From Vitreimonas flagellata (GTDB lineage Bacteria; Pseudomonadota; Alphaproteobacteria; Caulobacterales; Aquidulcibacteraceae): a DNA stretch of 64,000 nucleotides. Below the pieces are notes generated by a model. It saw only the letters and a program-made list of their open reading frames with translations, was not told where the DNA came from and made no database searches. The stretch is taken from NCBI RefSeq assembly GCF_004634425.1, contig NZ_SBJL01000002.1, positions 248,001 to 312,000 of the forward strand, read 5' to 3'. Made by a program: the position numbers and the translations under genes. Within the stretch, counting starts at the first letter, position 1, and each line of letters starts with the position of its first letter. Positions 8,647-17,919 of this stretch are shown here, piece by piece.

Positions 8647-9915
8647 ATGCGTCTTTTGGCGGCTGCGGCGACGATCGCCGCCTGTGTTGTGGTGAGTTTC
8701 GCGGTCAACGCGCAGGACGGCGCGCCCGCAGCGTCCCGTCTCAACCTCACCGGCGCCAGCGCCTTCACCGCCGAAGCCGCAGCGCCGATCGGCGCGCAGG
8801 ACAAGCAAATCCGCAAGCGCACCGGCGCGCCCGGCCCCGGCAACGATTCCTGTCGCTGGGCTAATGACAACGAATGCGACGAACCAGACATCGGCACCGG
8901 CGCATGCACACTCGGCACCGACGTCTCCGATTGCCGCGCGCTGCGCCAAGGCGAAAACGATTCCTGCCGCTGGGCGCGCGACGGCGAATGCGACGAACCC
9001 GGCTTCGGCACCGGCGCGTGCGTGCAAGGCACAGACCGCACCGATTGCGGCGCCATCGCCTGGATGCGCAACCAAAGCGATCGCTGCGACACCGCCTTCA
9101 ACGGCGTGTGCGAAGAACCCGGCCAGGGCCGCAGCGGCGCGTGCGAGCCGCGCACCGATCGCGCCGATTGCCACAGCCGCAATCGTCCGCTCACGATCAA
9201 CGATCACTTCTTCGGCCGCGATGATCGCGTGCTCGTTCCGGTGAACGAAGCGCCGTGGCGCTTCATGGGCGCATTGCGCATGGCCGGCGGCGAGACCTGC
9301 ACAGCGACTCTGATCGCGCCCAACGTCATCGTCACCGCCGCGCACTGCATCCACAGCCAAAGCGGCCTCAACGCGGCGGCTGTGTTTACGACAGCCGACG
9401 GTCGTCACTCCGCGAACAGCACCGCCTATCTGATCGACCCGCGCTTCAATTATCGCCTGTTCAATTCCGGCGACGAGATCGACGGCACGGATTGGGCGCT
9501 GCTGCGCCTTGACCAGCCGCTCGGCGATCGCGTCGGCCACGCTGGCGTACGCAATCTCACCGGCGAAGGCCGCGCCACAGCGCTCGCCACCGATCTGCAA
9601 CAAGCCGGCTATTCGTGGGATACGGGCGAAAACCTCTCCGGCAATCTCCGCTGCCGCATGGTGACCGTGAACCCCGACAATACGTTCGCGCACGAATGCG
9701 ACACCACGCGCGGTGACTCAGGCTCCGCCTTCGTCGTCCGCAACGCACGCGGCGGCTATGACGTCATCGGCACGGATTCCAATTTCCGCTCCAATCCCGG
9801 CGGCCCGTTCATCTACATCGCGGTGAGCGCCTCAGCGTGGGCCGCGCGCGCGCCGGACTTCATCGCCGGCCGCACCGGCACACCGGTCGGCCAACGCGTG
9901 GCGGGGCGAAAATAG
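8647..9915 (+). CDS. Secreted trypsin-like serine protease with three Cys-rich modules
   Basis: A 422-residue protein starting at ATG 8647, chosen because the signal peptide (ends near FAVNAQ) begins there; a TTG 21 bases upstream would add a charged extension. Three Cys-rich modules follow (about residues 64-95, 103-135, 143-178) with the pattern DxCxWAxDxECDEP-GTGAC-GTDxxDC, the third more divergent. The C-terminal part is an S1 protease: His in TAAHCIHS (about 231), Asp in GTDWALLRLD (about 281) and Ser in RGDSGSAFV (about 356). The modules may bind a ligand or calcium, or hold the enzyme at a surface; this is inference. It is monocistronic. Confidence 0.88.
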   Translation: MRLLAAAATIAACVVVSFAVNAQDGAPAASRLNLTGASAFTAEAAAPIGAQDKQIRKRTGAPGPGNDSCRWANDNECDEPDIGTGACTLGTDVSDCRALRQGENDSCRWARDGECDEPGFGTGACVQGTDRTDCGAIAWMRNQSDRCDTAFNGVCEEPGQGRSGACEPRTDRADCHSRNRPLTINDHFFGRDDRVLVPVNEAPWRFMGALRMAGGETCTATLIAPNVIVTAAHCIHSQSGLNAAAVFTTADGRHSANSTAYLIDPRFNYRLFNSGDEIDGTDWALLRLDQPLGDRVGHAGVRNLTGEGRATALATDLQQAGYSWDTGENLSGNLRCRMVTVNPDNTFAHECDTTRGDSGSAFVVRNARGGYDVIGTDSNFRSNPGGPFIYIAVSASAWAARAPDFIAGRTGTPVGQRVAGRK

Positions 9916-9988
9916 CGGAAACGCCCTGTCTTTAAGGGCAGGCCTACATTGAACCTTAAAGCGCGGCCCGATAGGGTCGCGCCCGCTT

Positions 9989-11215
9989 ATGCCAGACACA
10001 CATTCAGCCGCGCCGCCCGTTACACTGCAATCCGTCCGCGAAGCCGCAGAACGAATTCAGGGCCGCGTGCAGCATACGCCGACCATCTATTCGGCTAATC
10101 TTTCGAAAGCGCTGGGGCTCGACATCTGGGTCAAGTACGAGAACCAGCAGGTCACTGGCGCCTTCAAAGAACGCGGCGCGCTCAATCGCCTGCTGCAGCT
10201 GAACGCCGAAGAGCGCAAGCGCGGCGTCATTGCAGCGTCGGCCGGCAATCATTCACAAGCGCTGGCGCAACACGGCGCACAACTCGGCATCCCGACCACG
10301 ATCGTCATGCCGCGCGGCACGCCGAACGTGAAAATCAAACAGACGAACGCGCGCGGCGCCACCGTCGTCATCGAAGGCGAAACCTTCGACGACGCCTACG
10401 CCCACGCGTTGAAACTGTGCGCCGAACGAAATTTGGTGTTCGTGCATCCGTTCGACGACGCAGGCGTCATCGCCGGCCAAGGCACAGCCGCACTCGAAAT
10501 GCTCGCCGATGCGCCCGATCTCGACACGCTCCTCATTCCGATCGGCGGCGGCGGCTTGATCTCCGGCATGGCGGTCGCGGCGAAAGCGTTGAAGCCCTCG
10601 ATCCGCATCATTGGGGTGGAAGCCGCCATGTATCCATCATGGGACGCGCGTACGCGCGGCGAGACCGCGAAGTCGGGCGGCATGACAATCGCGGAAGGCA
10701 TCGCCGTCAAACAAGTCGGCAACCTCACCTACGCGATCGCGCAAAACCTGATCGACGACGTGATCGTACTTGAAGAGGAATTTTTCGAGCGCGCGATCTC
10801 GCTCTTCGTCAATTGCGAGCGCACCATTGCCGAAGGCGCTGGCGCAGGCGGCCTCGGCGCACTGATCAAGCACCCGGAACTCTTTCAGGGTCGGAAGATT
10901 GGCCTCATCCTGTCCGGCGGCAACATCGATACGCGCCTGCTCGCTTCCGTTTTGGAGCGCGCGCTCGTGCGCGAAGGCCGCATCGCCGTGATCCGCTTCG
11001 TCGGTGACGATCGCCCCGGCACGCTTGCCACCAGTTCGCGCATCATCGGCGAGCTCGGCGCCAATATTCTTCAAGTCGAACACCATCGCATGTCGCTCTC
11101 CGCGCCCGCCAAAGGCGTCGAGTTCGACATCGAAATCGAAACCCGCGACGCGCAGCACACCGCCGAAATCATCGACGCGCTGCACGACGAAGGTTTCAAC
11201 GCCCGCTGCCTATGA
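9989..11215 (+). CDS. ilvA: Threonine ammonia-lyase with C-terminal ACT domain
   Basis: A 408-residue PLP enzyme. The PLP lysine is in GAFKERGALN; the Ser/Gly-rich site is ASAGNHSQALA, and the phosphate loop is IGGGGLISGMA. The last 75 residues form an ACT-like domain (VRFVGDDRPGTLATSSRIIGELGANI). This length with one ACT domain fits the shorter threonine dehydratases (TdcB/ilvA1 type) rather than the 500-residue IlvA with two ACT domains. It makes 2-oxobutanoate from threonine, feeding isoleucine synthesis or threonine breakdown. Confidence 0.92.
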   Translation: MPDTHSAAPPVTLQSVREAAERIQGRVQHTPTIYSANLSKALGLDIWVKYENQQVTGAFKERGALNRLLQLNAEERKRGVIAASAGNHSQALAQHGAQLGIPTTIVMPRGTPNVKIKQTNARGATVVIEGETFDDAYAHALKLCAERNLVFVHPFDDAGVIAGQGTAALEMLADAPDLDTLLIPIGGGGLISGMAVAAKALKPSIRIIGVEAAMYPSWDARTRGETAKSGGMTIAEGIAVKQVGNLTYAIAQNLIDDVIVLEEEFFERAISLFVNCERTIAEGAGAGGLGALIKHPELFQGRKIGLILSGGNIDTRLLASVLERALVREGRIAVIRFVGDDRPGTLATSSRIIGELGANILQVEHHRMSLSAPAKGVEFDIEIETRDAQHTAEIIDALHDEGFNARCL

Positions 11216-11291
11216 AGGCCGCCCGCTCTTGAGCTGACGCAATTGCGGAACGGCCCTTTGCTGGCAGCGTTGCCAAGTAGAGGAGGTTTTC

Positions 11292-11738
11292 ATGCTGCAA
11301 GACGGAACAGCTTGGTTCTTGGTCGCCGACGGTCGCCGCGCCCGCTTGCTTGTCGAACAACGACGCGGCGCCGCGCTGCAGGAGCCGTGGTCAATGGAGA
11401 TCGGCGAGGAGGACCTCTACAACCCGCAAGATCGCCCGCCTCGAAGCTTCGATAGCGTCGGCCCCGGCCGCCACGGCATGGAACGCCGTGATCTACACGA
11501 GGCGGAAGAAGAGAATTTCCTGACCCGCGTCGCAGAGCGCATCGGCGTCGCCGAAAAGCAAAACGCCTTCGACCACCTCGTCATCGCCGCGCCACCGCGC
11601 GCGCTCGGCCTGCTCCGCAACAAGCTCACGGACAATTCCAAGCAACGCATTCGCGCCGAAGCGTCAAAAGACCTGTTGGACGAAGACACGCCGAAGCTCC
11701 GTGAACGCCTCACAGAGCTCCTGCGCGGCGAGCGTTAG
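11292..11738 (+). CDS. Host-attachment family protein (PF10116-like)
   Basis: A 148-residue protein preceded by a perfect AGGAGG. It begins with a W-F-x-VADGRRARLLVE segment typical of the host attachment protein family found in Rhizobiales and relatives. The middle is polar and Arg/Asp-rich (GRHGMERRDLHEAEEENFL), and a helix with HLVIAAPPRALGLLR follows, resembling the eRF1-like fold of that family. The family name comes from plant-associated bacteria; the biochemical role is unknown. It converges with the S9 peptidase gene, sharing four bases at the 3' ends. Confidence 0.8.
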   Translation: MLQDGTAWFLVADGRRARLLVEQRRGAALQEPWSMEIGEEDLYNPQDRPPRSFDSVGPGRHGMERRDLHEAEEENFLTRVAERIGVAEKQNAFDHLVIAAPPRALGLLRNKLTDNSKQRIRAEASKDLLDEDTPKLRERLTELLRGER

Positions 11739-13657
11739 TCTAAGCCAAGCACGCGCCTGAAGAACAGGGTCTCCGCCTCACGCTGCGCCTCCTGATTTTC
11801 GCGCCGAGCGAAGCCGTGGCCTTCATTCATCGCGATCATCAACCACGCCTCGCCGCCATTGCGGCGCACGGCGGCATAAACTTGCTCGGCCTCCGACACC
11901 GGCACGCGCGGATCATTGTAACCGTGGATGACGAAGATCGGCTTGTTGACCAGATGGATGCGATTGAGCGGCGAAATTCGATCGAACACCGCACGCATTT
12001 CCGGGTCACGCTCATCACCATATTCGGCGCGGCGCAGATCACGACGATACCCCGAGGTGTTCTCCAGGAACGTCGCAAAATTGGAAATGCCGACGATATC
12101 AACGGCGCCAGCCAAGCGATCATTGTAGTGCGTCATCGACGCCAACACCATGTACCCGCCGTATGATCCGCCATAGACAACGACCCGATCCTTATCGAGC
12201 GTGTTTTGCGCGCCGATCCAATCCAGCAACGCGCCGATATCGCGCACGGAATCCTCGCGCTTTTCAGCATTGTCGAGCGCCAGGAAATCGCGACCGTAGC
12301 CCGAAGAGCCACGCACGTTCGGCGCGATGACGGCGACACCCAATTCATTGACCCAATATTGGATGGTGGACGAAAAACCCGGACGGAATTGCGATTCCGG
12401 ACCGCCGTGAATGTTGATGATCACCGGATGCGGACCCGGCGTACGCGGCCGATAGAGAAAGCCCGAGATCTCGCGCCCGTCGAACGACGTCCAAGAAATC
12501 AGCTCAGGATCGACGAACGTGCTTTGCGGAATGCCGCCGGTTTCGCTCTGCGTCCAACGCGTCAGCCGGCGCGCGCGCAAATCCCAGCTATAGACATCGC
12601 CCGGCGCTGTGGAGCTGTTCAACGTAAAGCCAATGCGGCGACTCTCATGATCGAACGTCACACCGCTCACGATGCCCGGCGGCAATTGCGGCGCCGACAA
12701 CGCGCGCTGGTTGGCGACATTCATCAAATGCAACGTCGACTGCCCCGCTTCGTTCACCACATAGGCAATCGTGCGACCATCCGGCGAGAGATCGAAACTC
12801 TCAACGCCCCAGTTCAAATTCGGCGTCAGCACAGTGCGCGCGCCGGTCGCCAAATCAATCCGCACCAAGCGATGAAATTGCGCACCCTCGTCCGAGAGCG
12901 TGATGATTGCGCGCCCATCCGGCGTGAACTCACCACCATTGTACGAGACACTGATGTCCGGCGTCAGCCGCGTCACCTCATTGGTCGTCGTGTCGACAAC
13001 CGAGAGCTGGCTTTCCGCGATCGAGATATAGCGCTGCAGCAAAAGCCTGCGCCCATCTGCGCTGAAATCAGCAGGATAGACCGCGCCTTCCGCATCGAGC
13101 ACGCGCCGCGGCTGCGCGCCGTCGCTCGGGCCGCTTACAAAAACATCGTAATTCGGCTCCGCCGCCGGCACGTATGACCAAGCGATCTGTGCGCCGTCAT
13201 CGCTCCAGATGAAGCCCTCATTGCGCGTACCCGCTTGGGTGATCTGCCGCGCGCGACCGGTCGAATTGTCGAGCAGAAAGCCCGCATAATTTTCATCGCC
13301 GCCGACATCGCGCGTGAACAGAATTTGCCCATCGCCTGGCCGCACGCTCGCGCCCGTCACGCGCTCTTCGTAGAACGTCAGCTGGGTGCGTGCGCCCATC
13401 GGCTCATCGACGCGGTGCAATTGCGCCGTGTCGCCAAAGCGCGTCACGATCAGCACCCCGCCATCCGGCAGCCAGTCCGCGAAGCCGGCCGCGCGCGTGT
13501 TGACGTACTGGCGCAAGCGATCCGAAACATCGGCCGGCGTCTCCGGCACATTCTCAACCTGCAGTGCGCCGCGCATCTCGCGCTGTGGCGCCGTCTGCGC
13601 CGCAGCCGGAACCGCAAGTGCGGCAAGCGCCGCAATGGTCGAGAAAAGCACGCGCAT
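11735..13657 (-). CDS. Secreted S9 family peptidase (prolyl oligopeptidase/acylaminoacyl type)
   Basis: A 640-residue protein with a signal peptide ending near AVPAAAQ. The N-terminal two thirds is a WD-like beta-propeller of TolB type (repeated DGRxLLxR/SPDGRTIAYV). The C-terminal alpha/beta hydrolase has the nucleophile in GGSYGGYM, Asp in GYNDPRVPVSEAEQ and His in NEGHGF. The order and motifs match periplasmic dipeptidyl/acylaminoacyl peptidases, which cut short peptides. It stands alone on its strand. Confidence 0.9.
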   Translation of the reverse strand: MRVLFSTIAALAALAVPAAAQTAPQREMRGALQVENVPETPADVSDRLRQYVNTRAAGFADWLPDGGVLIVTRFGDTAQLHRVDEPMGARTQLTFYEERVTGASVRPGDGQILFTRDVGGDENYAGFLLDNSTGRARQITQAGTRNEGFIWSDDGAQIAWSYVPAAEPNYDVFVSGPSDGAQPRRVLDAEGAVYPADFSADGRRLLLQRYISIAESQLSVVDTTTNEVTRLTPDISVSYNGGEFTPDGRAIITLSDEGAQFHRLVRIDLATGARTVLTPNLNWGVESFDLSPDGRTIAYVVNEAGQSTLHLMNVANQRALSAPQLPPGIVSGVTFDHESRRIGFTLNSSTAPGDVYSWDLRARRLTRWTQSETGGIPQSTFVDPELISWTSFDGREISGFLYRPRTPGPHPVIINIHGGPESQFRPGFSSTIQYWVNELGVAVIAPNVRGSSGYGRDFLALDNAEKREDSVRDIGALLDWIGAQNTLDKDRVVVYGGSYGGYMVLASMTHYNDRLAGAVDIVGISNFATFLENTSGYRRDLRRAEYGDERDPEMRAVFDRISPLNRIHLVNKPIFVIHGYNDPRVPVSEAEQVYAAVRRNGGEAWLMIAMNEGHGFARRENQEAQREAETLFFRRVLGLD

Positions 13658-13730
13658 CAGTCGCCCCCGTTAAAGCCCGGAGAAAACTAGCCGCTACCGA
13701 GGCGCGCGCAAGCGCACTTGCGACCAATGT

Positions 13731-15542
13731 CTAGGCGGCCGCGCTGACCGGATCGTGCTCCGCCACGAAATGGCCGGGCGCGACTTCGATCCAGTGCGGG
13801 CGGTATTGCACCACATCGGGATCATCGATCACGCGCGACTTCAAGAAGCGCAGGCTGGCGCGCGTATCGAGCGGGCTTGGCAGATCGCCGACCAAACGCA
13901 CGCGCGGCTTGTTGCGCGCCACGTCCGGATCCGGCGTCGGCGCAGCCGCGAGCAACGCACGCGTGTAGGGATGGCGCGGATCGCGCAGGATCGTTTCCGC
14001 CGGCCCGTACTCGACCGCGCGCCCCAGATAGAGCACCAGCACGTTGTGCGAAATCTCGCGCACCACCGCGAGATCGTGGCTGATGAACAGAAAGCTCGTG
14101 CGGAACTCGCGCTGCAGATCGGCCAGCAGCTTCAAGATCTGCGCCTGGATCGACACATCAAGCGCCGACACCGCCTCGTCGCACACGACGAGCTTCGGCT
14201 TCATGATCATCGCCCGCGCCACACCGACGCGTTGGTTCTGACCACCCGACAATTCGTGCGGATAGCGATTGATCAATTCAGGATCGAGGCCGACCTGATG
14301 CATCATCGTCTTCACGCGCTCTTCGCGTTGCGCGCGATCAAGCTCCGGCGCGAAAGAGAGCAACGGCTCGGCGATCGAGGCGCCCAAGGTCATGCGCGGA
14401 TCGAGGCTCGCCAGCGGGTCCTGGAACACCATCTGCAAATCTTGCCGCGCCTTGCGGATCGTCTCGCGCTCGCTTGGCACCAGATTGCGTCCGAGGAAGC
14501 TCACGCTGCCCGCGTCGCGCGGCAGCAATTGCACCACCGCCCGCGCCAACGTGGATTTCCCGCAGCCGCTTTCGCCGACAATGCCCAACGTCTCGCCCGC
14601 GCGCAGCGCAAAGCTTACGCCGTCAACGGCGCGCAAGGACTTCTTCTTGCCGAAGAGCCCACCCTTCACCTCCACGGGGAACGTCACGCGCACATCGTCG
14701 ACATTCAAAATCGGCGCGCCCGCTTCCGGCGCCGGCAGATCGACAGCGCGCGCGCCATCGATGCGCGGCACCGATTGCAGCAGCATGCGCGTGTAATCAG
14801 CCTTCGGCGCGGAATAAATCTCATCGACGCCGCCAGTCTCCACCACTTCGCCGCGCCGCATCACCGCCACGCGCTGCGCCATGCGTGCGATCACGCCCAT
14901 GTCGTGCGTGATCAGCGCCACGGCAGCGCCTGTGTCCTTGCGCAAATCCTCGATCAGATCGAGCACTTGCGCCTGCACCGTGGCGTCCAATGCCGTCGTC
15001 GGTTCGTCCGCCACCAACAACGCAGGCTCGGCCATCATCGCCATCGCGATCATCACGCGCTGACGCATGCCGCCCGAGAGCTCATGCGGATATTGCGTGA
15101 GCCGTCGCGCCGCTTCCGGAATGCGCACGCGCTCCAGCCATTCGATCGCGCGCTGCCGCGCCGCCTCGCCCTTCACTTTGAAATGGTGCTCCAGCACCTC
15201 GCTCATCTGCGTCTCGACGGTCAGATGCGGCGTGAGCGCCGTCAGCGGATCTTGGAACACGAAAGCGACGTGGCGGCCGCGGAACCCATCCAGATCCTTG
15301 CGCGGCAGGCCCAGCACTTCGCGCCCCTGGAACTTCACCGAGCCCGATACTTTGGCGTTCTGCGCCGCCAGGCCGAACGCGGAGAGGAAGGTCTGGCTCT
15401 TGCCGGAGCCGCTTTCGCCGACGATGCCGAGGCATTCGCCCTTGGCGATCTTGAACGAAACGCCTTTCACCGCCTCCACATCGCCGTCCGGCGTATCGAA
15501 GGTGACGACAAGGTCGGAAATCTCGAGCACGGATTCAGTCAT
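13731..15542 (-). CDS. Fused double-ATPase of a peptide/nickel-type ABC transporter
   Basis: A 603-residue protein made of two complete ABC ATPase domains in one chain. Domain 1 has Walker A GESGSGKSQT and signature LSGGMRQR. Domain 2 starts near residue 285 with GESGCGKSTLAR and LSGGQNQR. Each ends with the oligopeptide-type C-terminal extension (YTRxLLxxxP). This is the YejF/GsiA/DdpDF arrangement. No permease or substrate-binding protein gene is adjacent, so the membrane partners must lie elsewhere. The exported or imported substrate (peptide, nickel, microcin-like) cannot be told. Confidence 0.9.
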   Translation of the reverse strand: MTESVLEISDLVVTFDTPDGDVEAVKGVSFKIAKGECLGIVGESGSGKSQTFLSAFGLAAQNAKVSGSVKFQGREVLGLPRKDLDGFRGRHVAFVFQDPLTALTPHLTVETQMSEVLEHHFKVKGEAARQRAIEWLERVRIPEAARRLTQYPHELSGGMRQRVMIAMAMMAEPALLVADEPTTALDATVQAQVLDLIEDLRKDTGAAVALITHDMGVIARMAQRVAVMRRGEVVETGGVDEIYSAPKADYTRMLLQSVPRIDGARAVDLPAPEAGAPILNVDDVRVTFPVEVKGGLFGKKKSLRAVDGVSFALRAGETLGIVGESGCGKSTLARAVVQLLPRDAGSVSFLGRNLVPSERETIRKARQDLQMVFQDPLASLDPRMTLGASIAEPLLSFAPELDRAQREERVKTMMHQVGLDPELINRYPHELSGGQNQRVGVARAMIMKPKLVVCDEAVSALDVSIQAQILKLLADLQREFRTSFLFISHDLAVVREISHNVLVLYLGRAVEYGPAETILRDPRHPYTRALLAAAPTPDPDVARNKPRVRLVGDLPSPLDTRASLRFLKSRVIDDPDVVQYRPHWIEVAPGHFVAEHDPVSAAA

Positions 15543-15644
15543 GCAATCTGTCTAGCGGGCGTCGCCGCGCCGTCCAACCTTCCCTTGCGGCTCCTTCGAC
15601 AAGCCGCCCAGTTCCCGCTATCGAAAGCGGCAGGAGCGACGCAA

Positions 15645-16769
15645 ATGGCCGTTATGAATTACCTCACCCAGTGCACCTTCGATTTCGGCGCGCTGGCCGC
15701 ATTACCTAAGGTTCTGGCCGGCTTCGGCGTCAAACGGCCCTTCGTCGTCACCGACCCCGGCCTCAAGGCCAACGGCCTGCTCGACAAAGTGCTCACAGCC
15801 CTGGGCGACGCCCCCGCTGGCGTATTCACCGACACCCCCGCCAACCCGACCGAAAGCGCCTCGCGCGCCGCGGCTGACGCCTACAAAGCCGCCGGCGCGG
15901 ACGGCATCATCGCCTTCGGCGGCGGCTCCTCGATGGACCTCGCCAAAGCGATGGGCCTGATGCTCACGCACGAGGGCCCGTTCGAGCGCCTCGGCGGCAG
16001 CCAACGCGGCTCGCGCTTTATCACCGCCATCCCGCCGCTCGTTTGCGTCCCGACCACCGCCGGCACCGGCTCTGAGGTGTCGCCCGGCGCCGTCGTCATT
16101 CTCGACAATGGCCGCAAGGAGACGTTCGTCTCGCCGCACCTCGTGCCAAAGGCCGCCGTCTGCGATCCCGAACTCACCATCGGCCTGCCGCCGATCCTCA
16201 CGGCCGCGACCGGCATGGACGCGATGACCCATTGCATCGAAGCGGTGCTCACGCCGGTCGTGCATCCCCCGGCGGAAGCGATTGGCGTCGACGGCGCCGA
16301 GCGCATCTCGAAATATCTCGAACGCGCCGTGAAAGATGGCGGCGATCGCGATGCGCGTTGGCACATGATGATGGGCTCGTTCCAAGGCGCGCTCGCCTTC
16401 GCCAAGGGCCTCGGCGCCGTGCACGGCTTGAGCCACGCGCTCGGCCGCATCCATGAACTGAAGCTGCACCACGGCACGCTCAACGCCGTGATCCTCCCGC
16501 ACTCGCTCGCCATGATCGGCAACGCGGCGGAAGAAAAGTTTGGCCGCCTGCGCCGCGCGCTAGGCCTTGGGCCCAACGGCGACCTGCCCCAATACATCGC
16601 TGACTTGAACGCCCGCATCGGCCTGCCCCCGAGCTTGAGCGCGATGGGTGTCACCGAAGCGCATTGGCCGTCGACGCGCGACTACGCCGTCACCGACCTC
16701 GCCACCGCCAGCAACGCCATCCCGTTCAACGGCGAAAGCTACGACGAACTCTTCAAACGCGCGCTCTAA
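15645..16769 (+). CDS. Iron-containing alcohol dehydrogenase
   Basis: A 374-residue group III alcohol dehydrogenase. NAD(P)-binding GGGSSMDLAKAM and the TTAGTGSEVSPGAV segment are clear. Metal ligands are visible as Asp in the CDPEL region, His in TGMDAMTHCIEA, His in GLSHALGR and His in KLHHGTLN. The ATG at 15645 was chosen because conservation begins there (MNYLTQCTFDFG); the frame stays open for 1.9 kb further upstream only because it lies antisense to the ABC gene. It oxidises an alcohol or reduces an aldehyde; the substrate is unknown. The next small gene starts two bases after its stop. Confidence 0.9.
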   Translation: MAVMNYLTQCTFDFGALAALPKVLAGFGVKRPFVVTDPGLKANGLLDKVLTALGDAPAGVFTDTPANPTESASRAAADAYKAAGADGIIAFGGGSSMDLAKAMGLMLTHEGPFERLGGSQRGSRFITAIPPLVCVPTTAGTGSEVSPGAVVILDNGRKETFVSPHLVPKAAVCDPELTIGLPPILTAATGMDAMTHCIEAVLTPVVHPPAEAIGVDGAERISKYLERAVKDGGDRDARWHMMMGSFQGALAFAKGLGAVHGLSHALGRIHELKLHHGTLNAVILPHSLAMIGNAAEEKFGRLRRALGLGPNGDLPQYIADLNARIGLPPSLSAMGVTEAHWPSTRDYAVTDLATASNAIPFNGESYDELFKRAL

Positions 16770-16771
16770 GA

Positions 16772-17056
16772 ATGGCGGACATTACCGCGCTGATCGACAT
16801 CTTCTCCGAGGTGCGCACCCTGCTCGCGCGCGCGGAGAACGATTTCGATTGGTCGAGTTGGGAGGATGAAACCGCCGCCCTCGAAGAAATCGACGGCCTG
16901 CTCGCCAACCTCCGCGCCGGCAATCCGCCCGACACGCACACCATGCGCGTCCTCTTCGCACCGACAGGCCCAATGCAAGAAGTCAGCCTCAGCAGCGGCT
17001 GGGGCAATCGCTTTTTGGAATTGGCCGAGCGCTTTGACGAGGTGATGGCCTCGTAA
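16772..17056 (+). CDS. Small acidic protein, unknown function
   Basis: A 94-residue cytosolic protein, acidic in its N-terminal half (DFDWSSWEDETAALEEID). It starts two bases after the alcohol dehydrogenase stop, so it is probably translated from the same message. No motif is recognised. The composition suggests two or three helices. It could be an accessory or regulator of the dehydrogenase; that is only a suggestion from its position. Confidence 0.65.
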   Translation: MADITALIDIFSEVRTLLARAENDFDWSSWEDETAALEEIDGLLANLRAGNPPDTHTMRVLFAPTGPMQEVSLSSGWGNRFLELAERFDEVMAS

Positions 17057-17150
17057 ACCTCCACAATTGATCTGCCTCAATGCGCGCCGCACCCTGCGTT
17101 CAACGCTAGGCGCGACTCGCGCAGCAGACGCGAGCGTGAGGGAGAACAAG

Positions 17151-17915
17151 ATGGAGCAGGCCTACACGCCGCCGCGCGTGCGAAGCGTCGGCCTGGACGC
17201 GCCATTGCGCTGGCTGGCCGAAGGCTGGGGCGACATGATGCGGGTCATCGGCCCCAGCCTCTTCTACGGCGCGCTGATCGCTGCGATCAGCTTCATGCTC
17301 TCCAAGGCGCTGATCAATTCCAACGCCGCCTTCTGGGCGCTCGCGCTCAGCTGCGGCTTCGTCTTCGTCGCGCCTATGCTGGCGATGGGGCTCTACGAAG
17401 CGGGCCGCGCGCTGGAAGCGGGCGAAAAGCCGACGCTCTCGCAAATGTTGTTCGTCCGCGGCGCGCTCCGCCAGGACGTCGCCTATCTCGGGCTCGCGCT
17501 GCTGCTGATCTATCTGTTCTGGGGCCGCATCGCACAGATCGTCTATGGCCTCTCCACCTTCCGTCTGCACACCAGCGTGGACGCCTTCGTCGATTTCGCG
17601 CTCCACACCAGCGAAGGCCATTCCATGCTGATCGCCGGCGCCCTCATCGGTGGCGTGATCGCCTTCTTCACCTATTGCCTGGTCGTCGTTTCCGCACCGA
17701 TGTTGCTTGATCAACGCGCCAACGTCTTCGCCGCGACCTTCACCAGCCTGCGCTCCGTCTCTCAGAATTTCGCGCCGCTGCTGCTCTGGGCCTTCATCAT
17801 CACCGCGCTCCTGATCGCCAGCGCCGCGACCTGGTTCATCGCGCTTGTCGTCATCTTCCCCTGGCTCGGCCTCGCCAGCTGGCGCGCGTATCGCGATTTA
17901 GTGGAAGAGCGCTAA
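17151..17915 (+). CDS. DUF2189 multi-pass inner-membrane protein
   Basis: A 254-residue protein with about six hydrophobic segments after a conserved N-terminal stretch (DAPLRWLAEGWGDMMR), which is the hallmark of DUF2189, a family often found near cytochrome c oxidase genes. The start at 17151 has GAGGGAG upstream; a longer frame would begin in the intergenic space. The function is unknown. No oxidase genes are close here. Confidence 0.8.
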   Translation: MEQAYTPPRVRSVGLDAPLRWLAEGWGDMMRVIGPSLFYGALIAAISFMLSKALINSNAAFWALALSCGFVFVAPMLAMGLYEAGRALEAGEKPTLSQMLFVRGALRQDVAYLGLALLLIYLFWGRIAQIVYGLSTFRLHTSVDAFVDFALHTSEGHSMLIAGALIGGVIAFFTYCLVVVSAPMLLDQRANVFAATFTSLRSVSQNFAPLLLWAFIITALLIASAATWFIALVVIFPWLGLASWRAYRDLVEER

Positions 17916-17919
17916 GCGC

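Noticed and set aside
9916-9988. GCCCT-N7-AGGGC hairpin after the Cys-rich protease gene as terminator.
   Set aside because: The stem is only 5 bp and there is no T-run.
13755-15644. Plus-strand frame open for 1.9 kb upstream of the iron alcohol dehydrogenase, giving an apparent 1004-codon protein.
   Set aside because: It is antisense to the well-supported double ABC ATPase; the product is His/Arg/Gln-rich with no domains. GC-rich third-position bias keeps the opposite frame free of stops.
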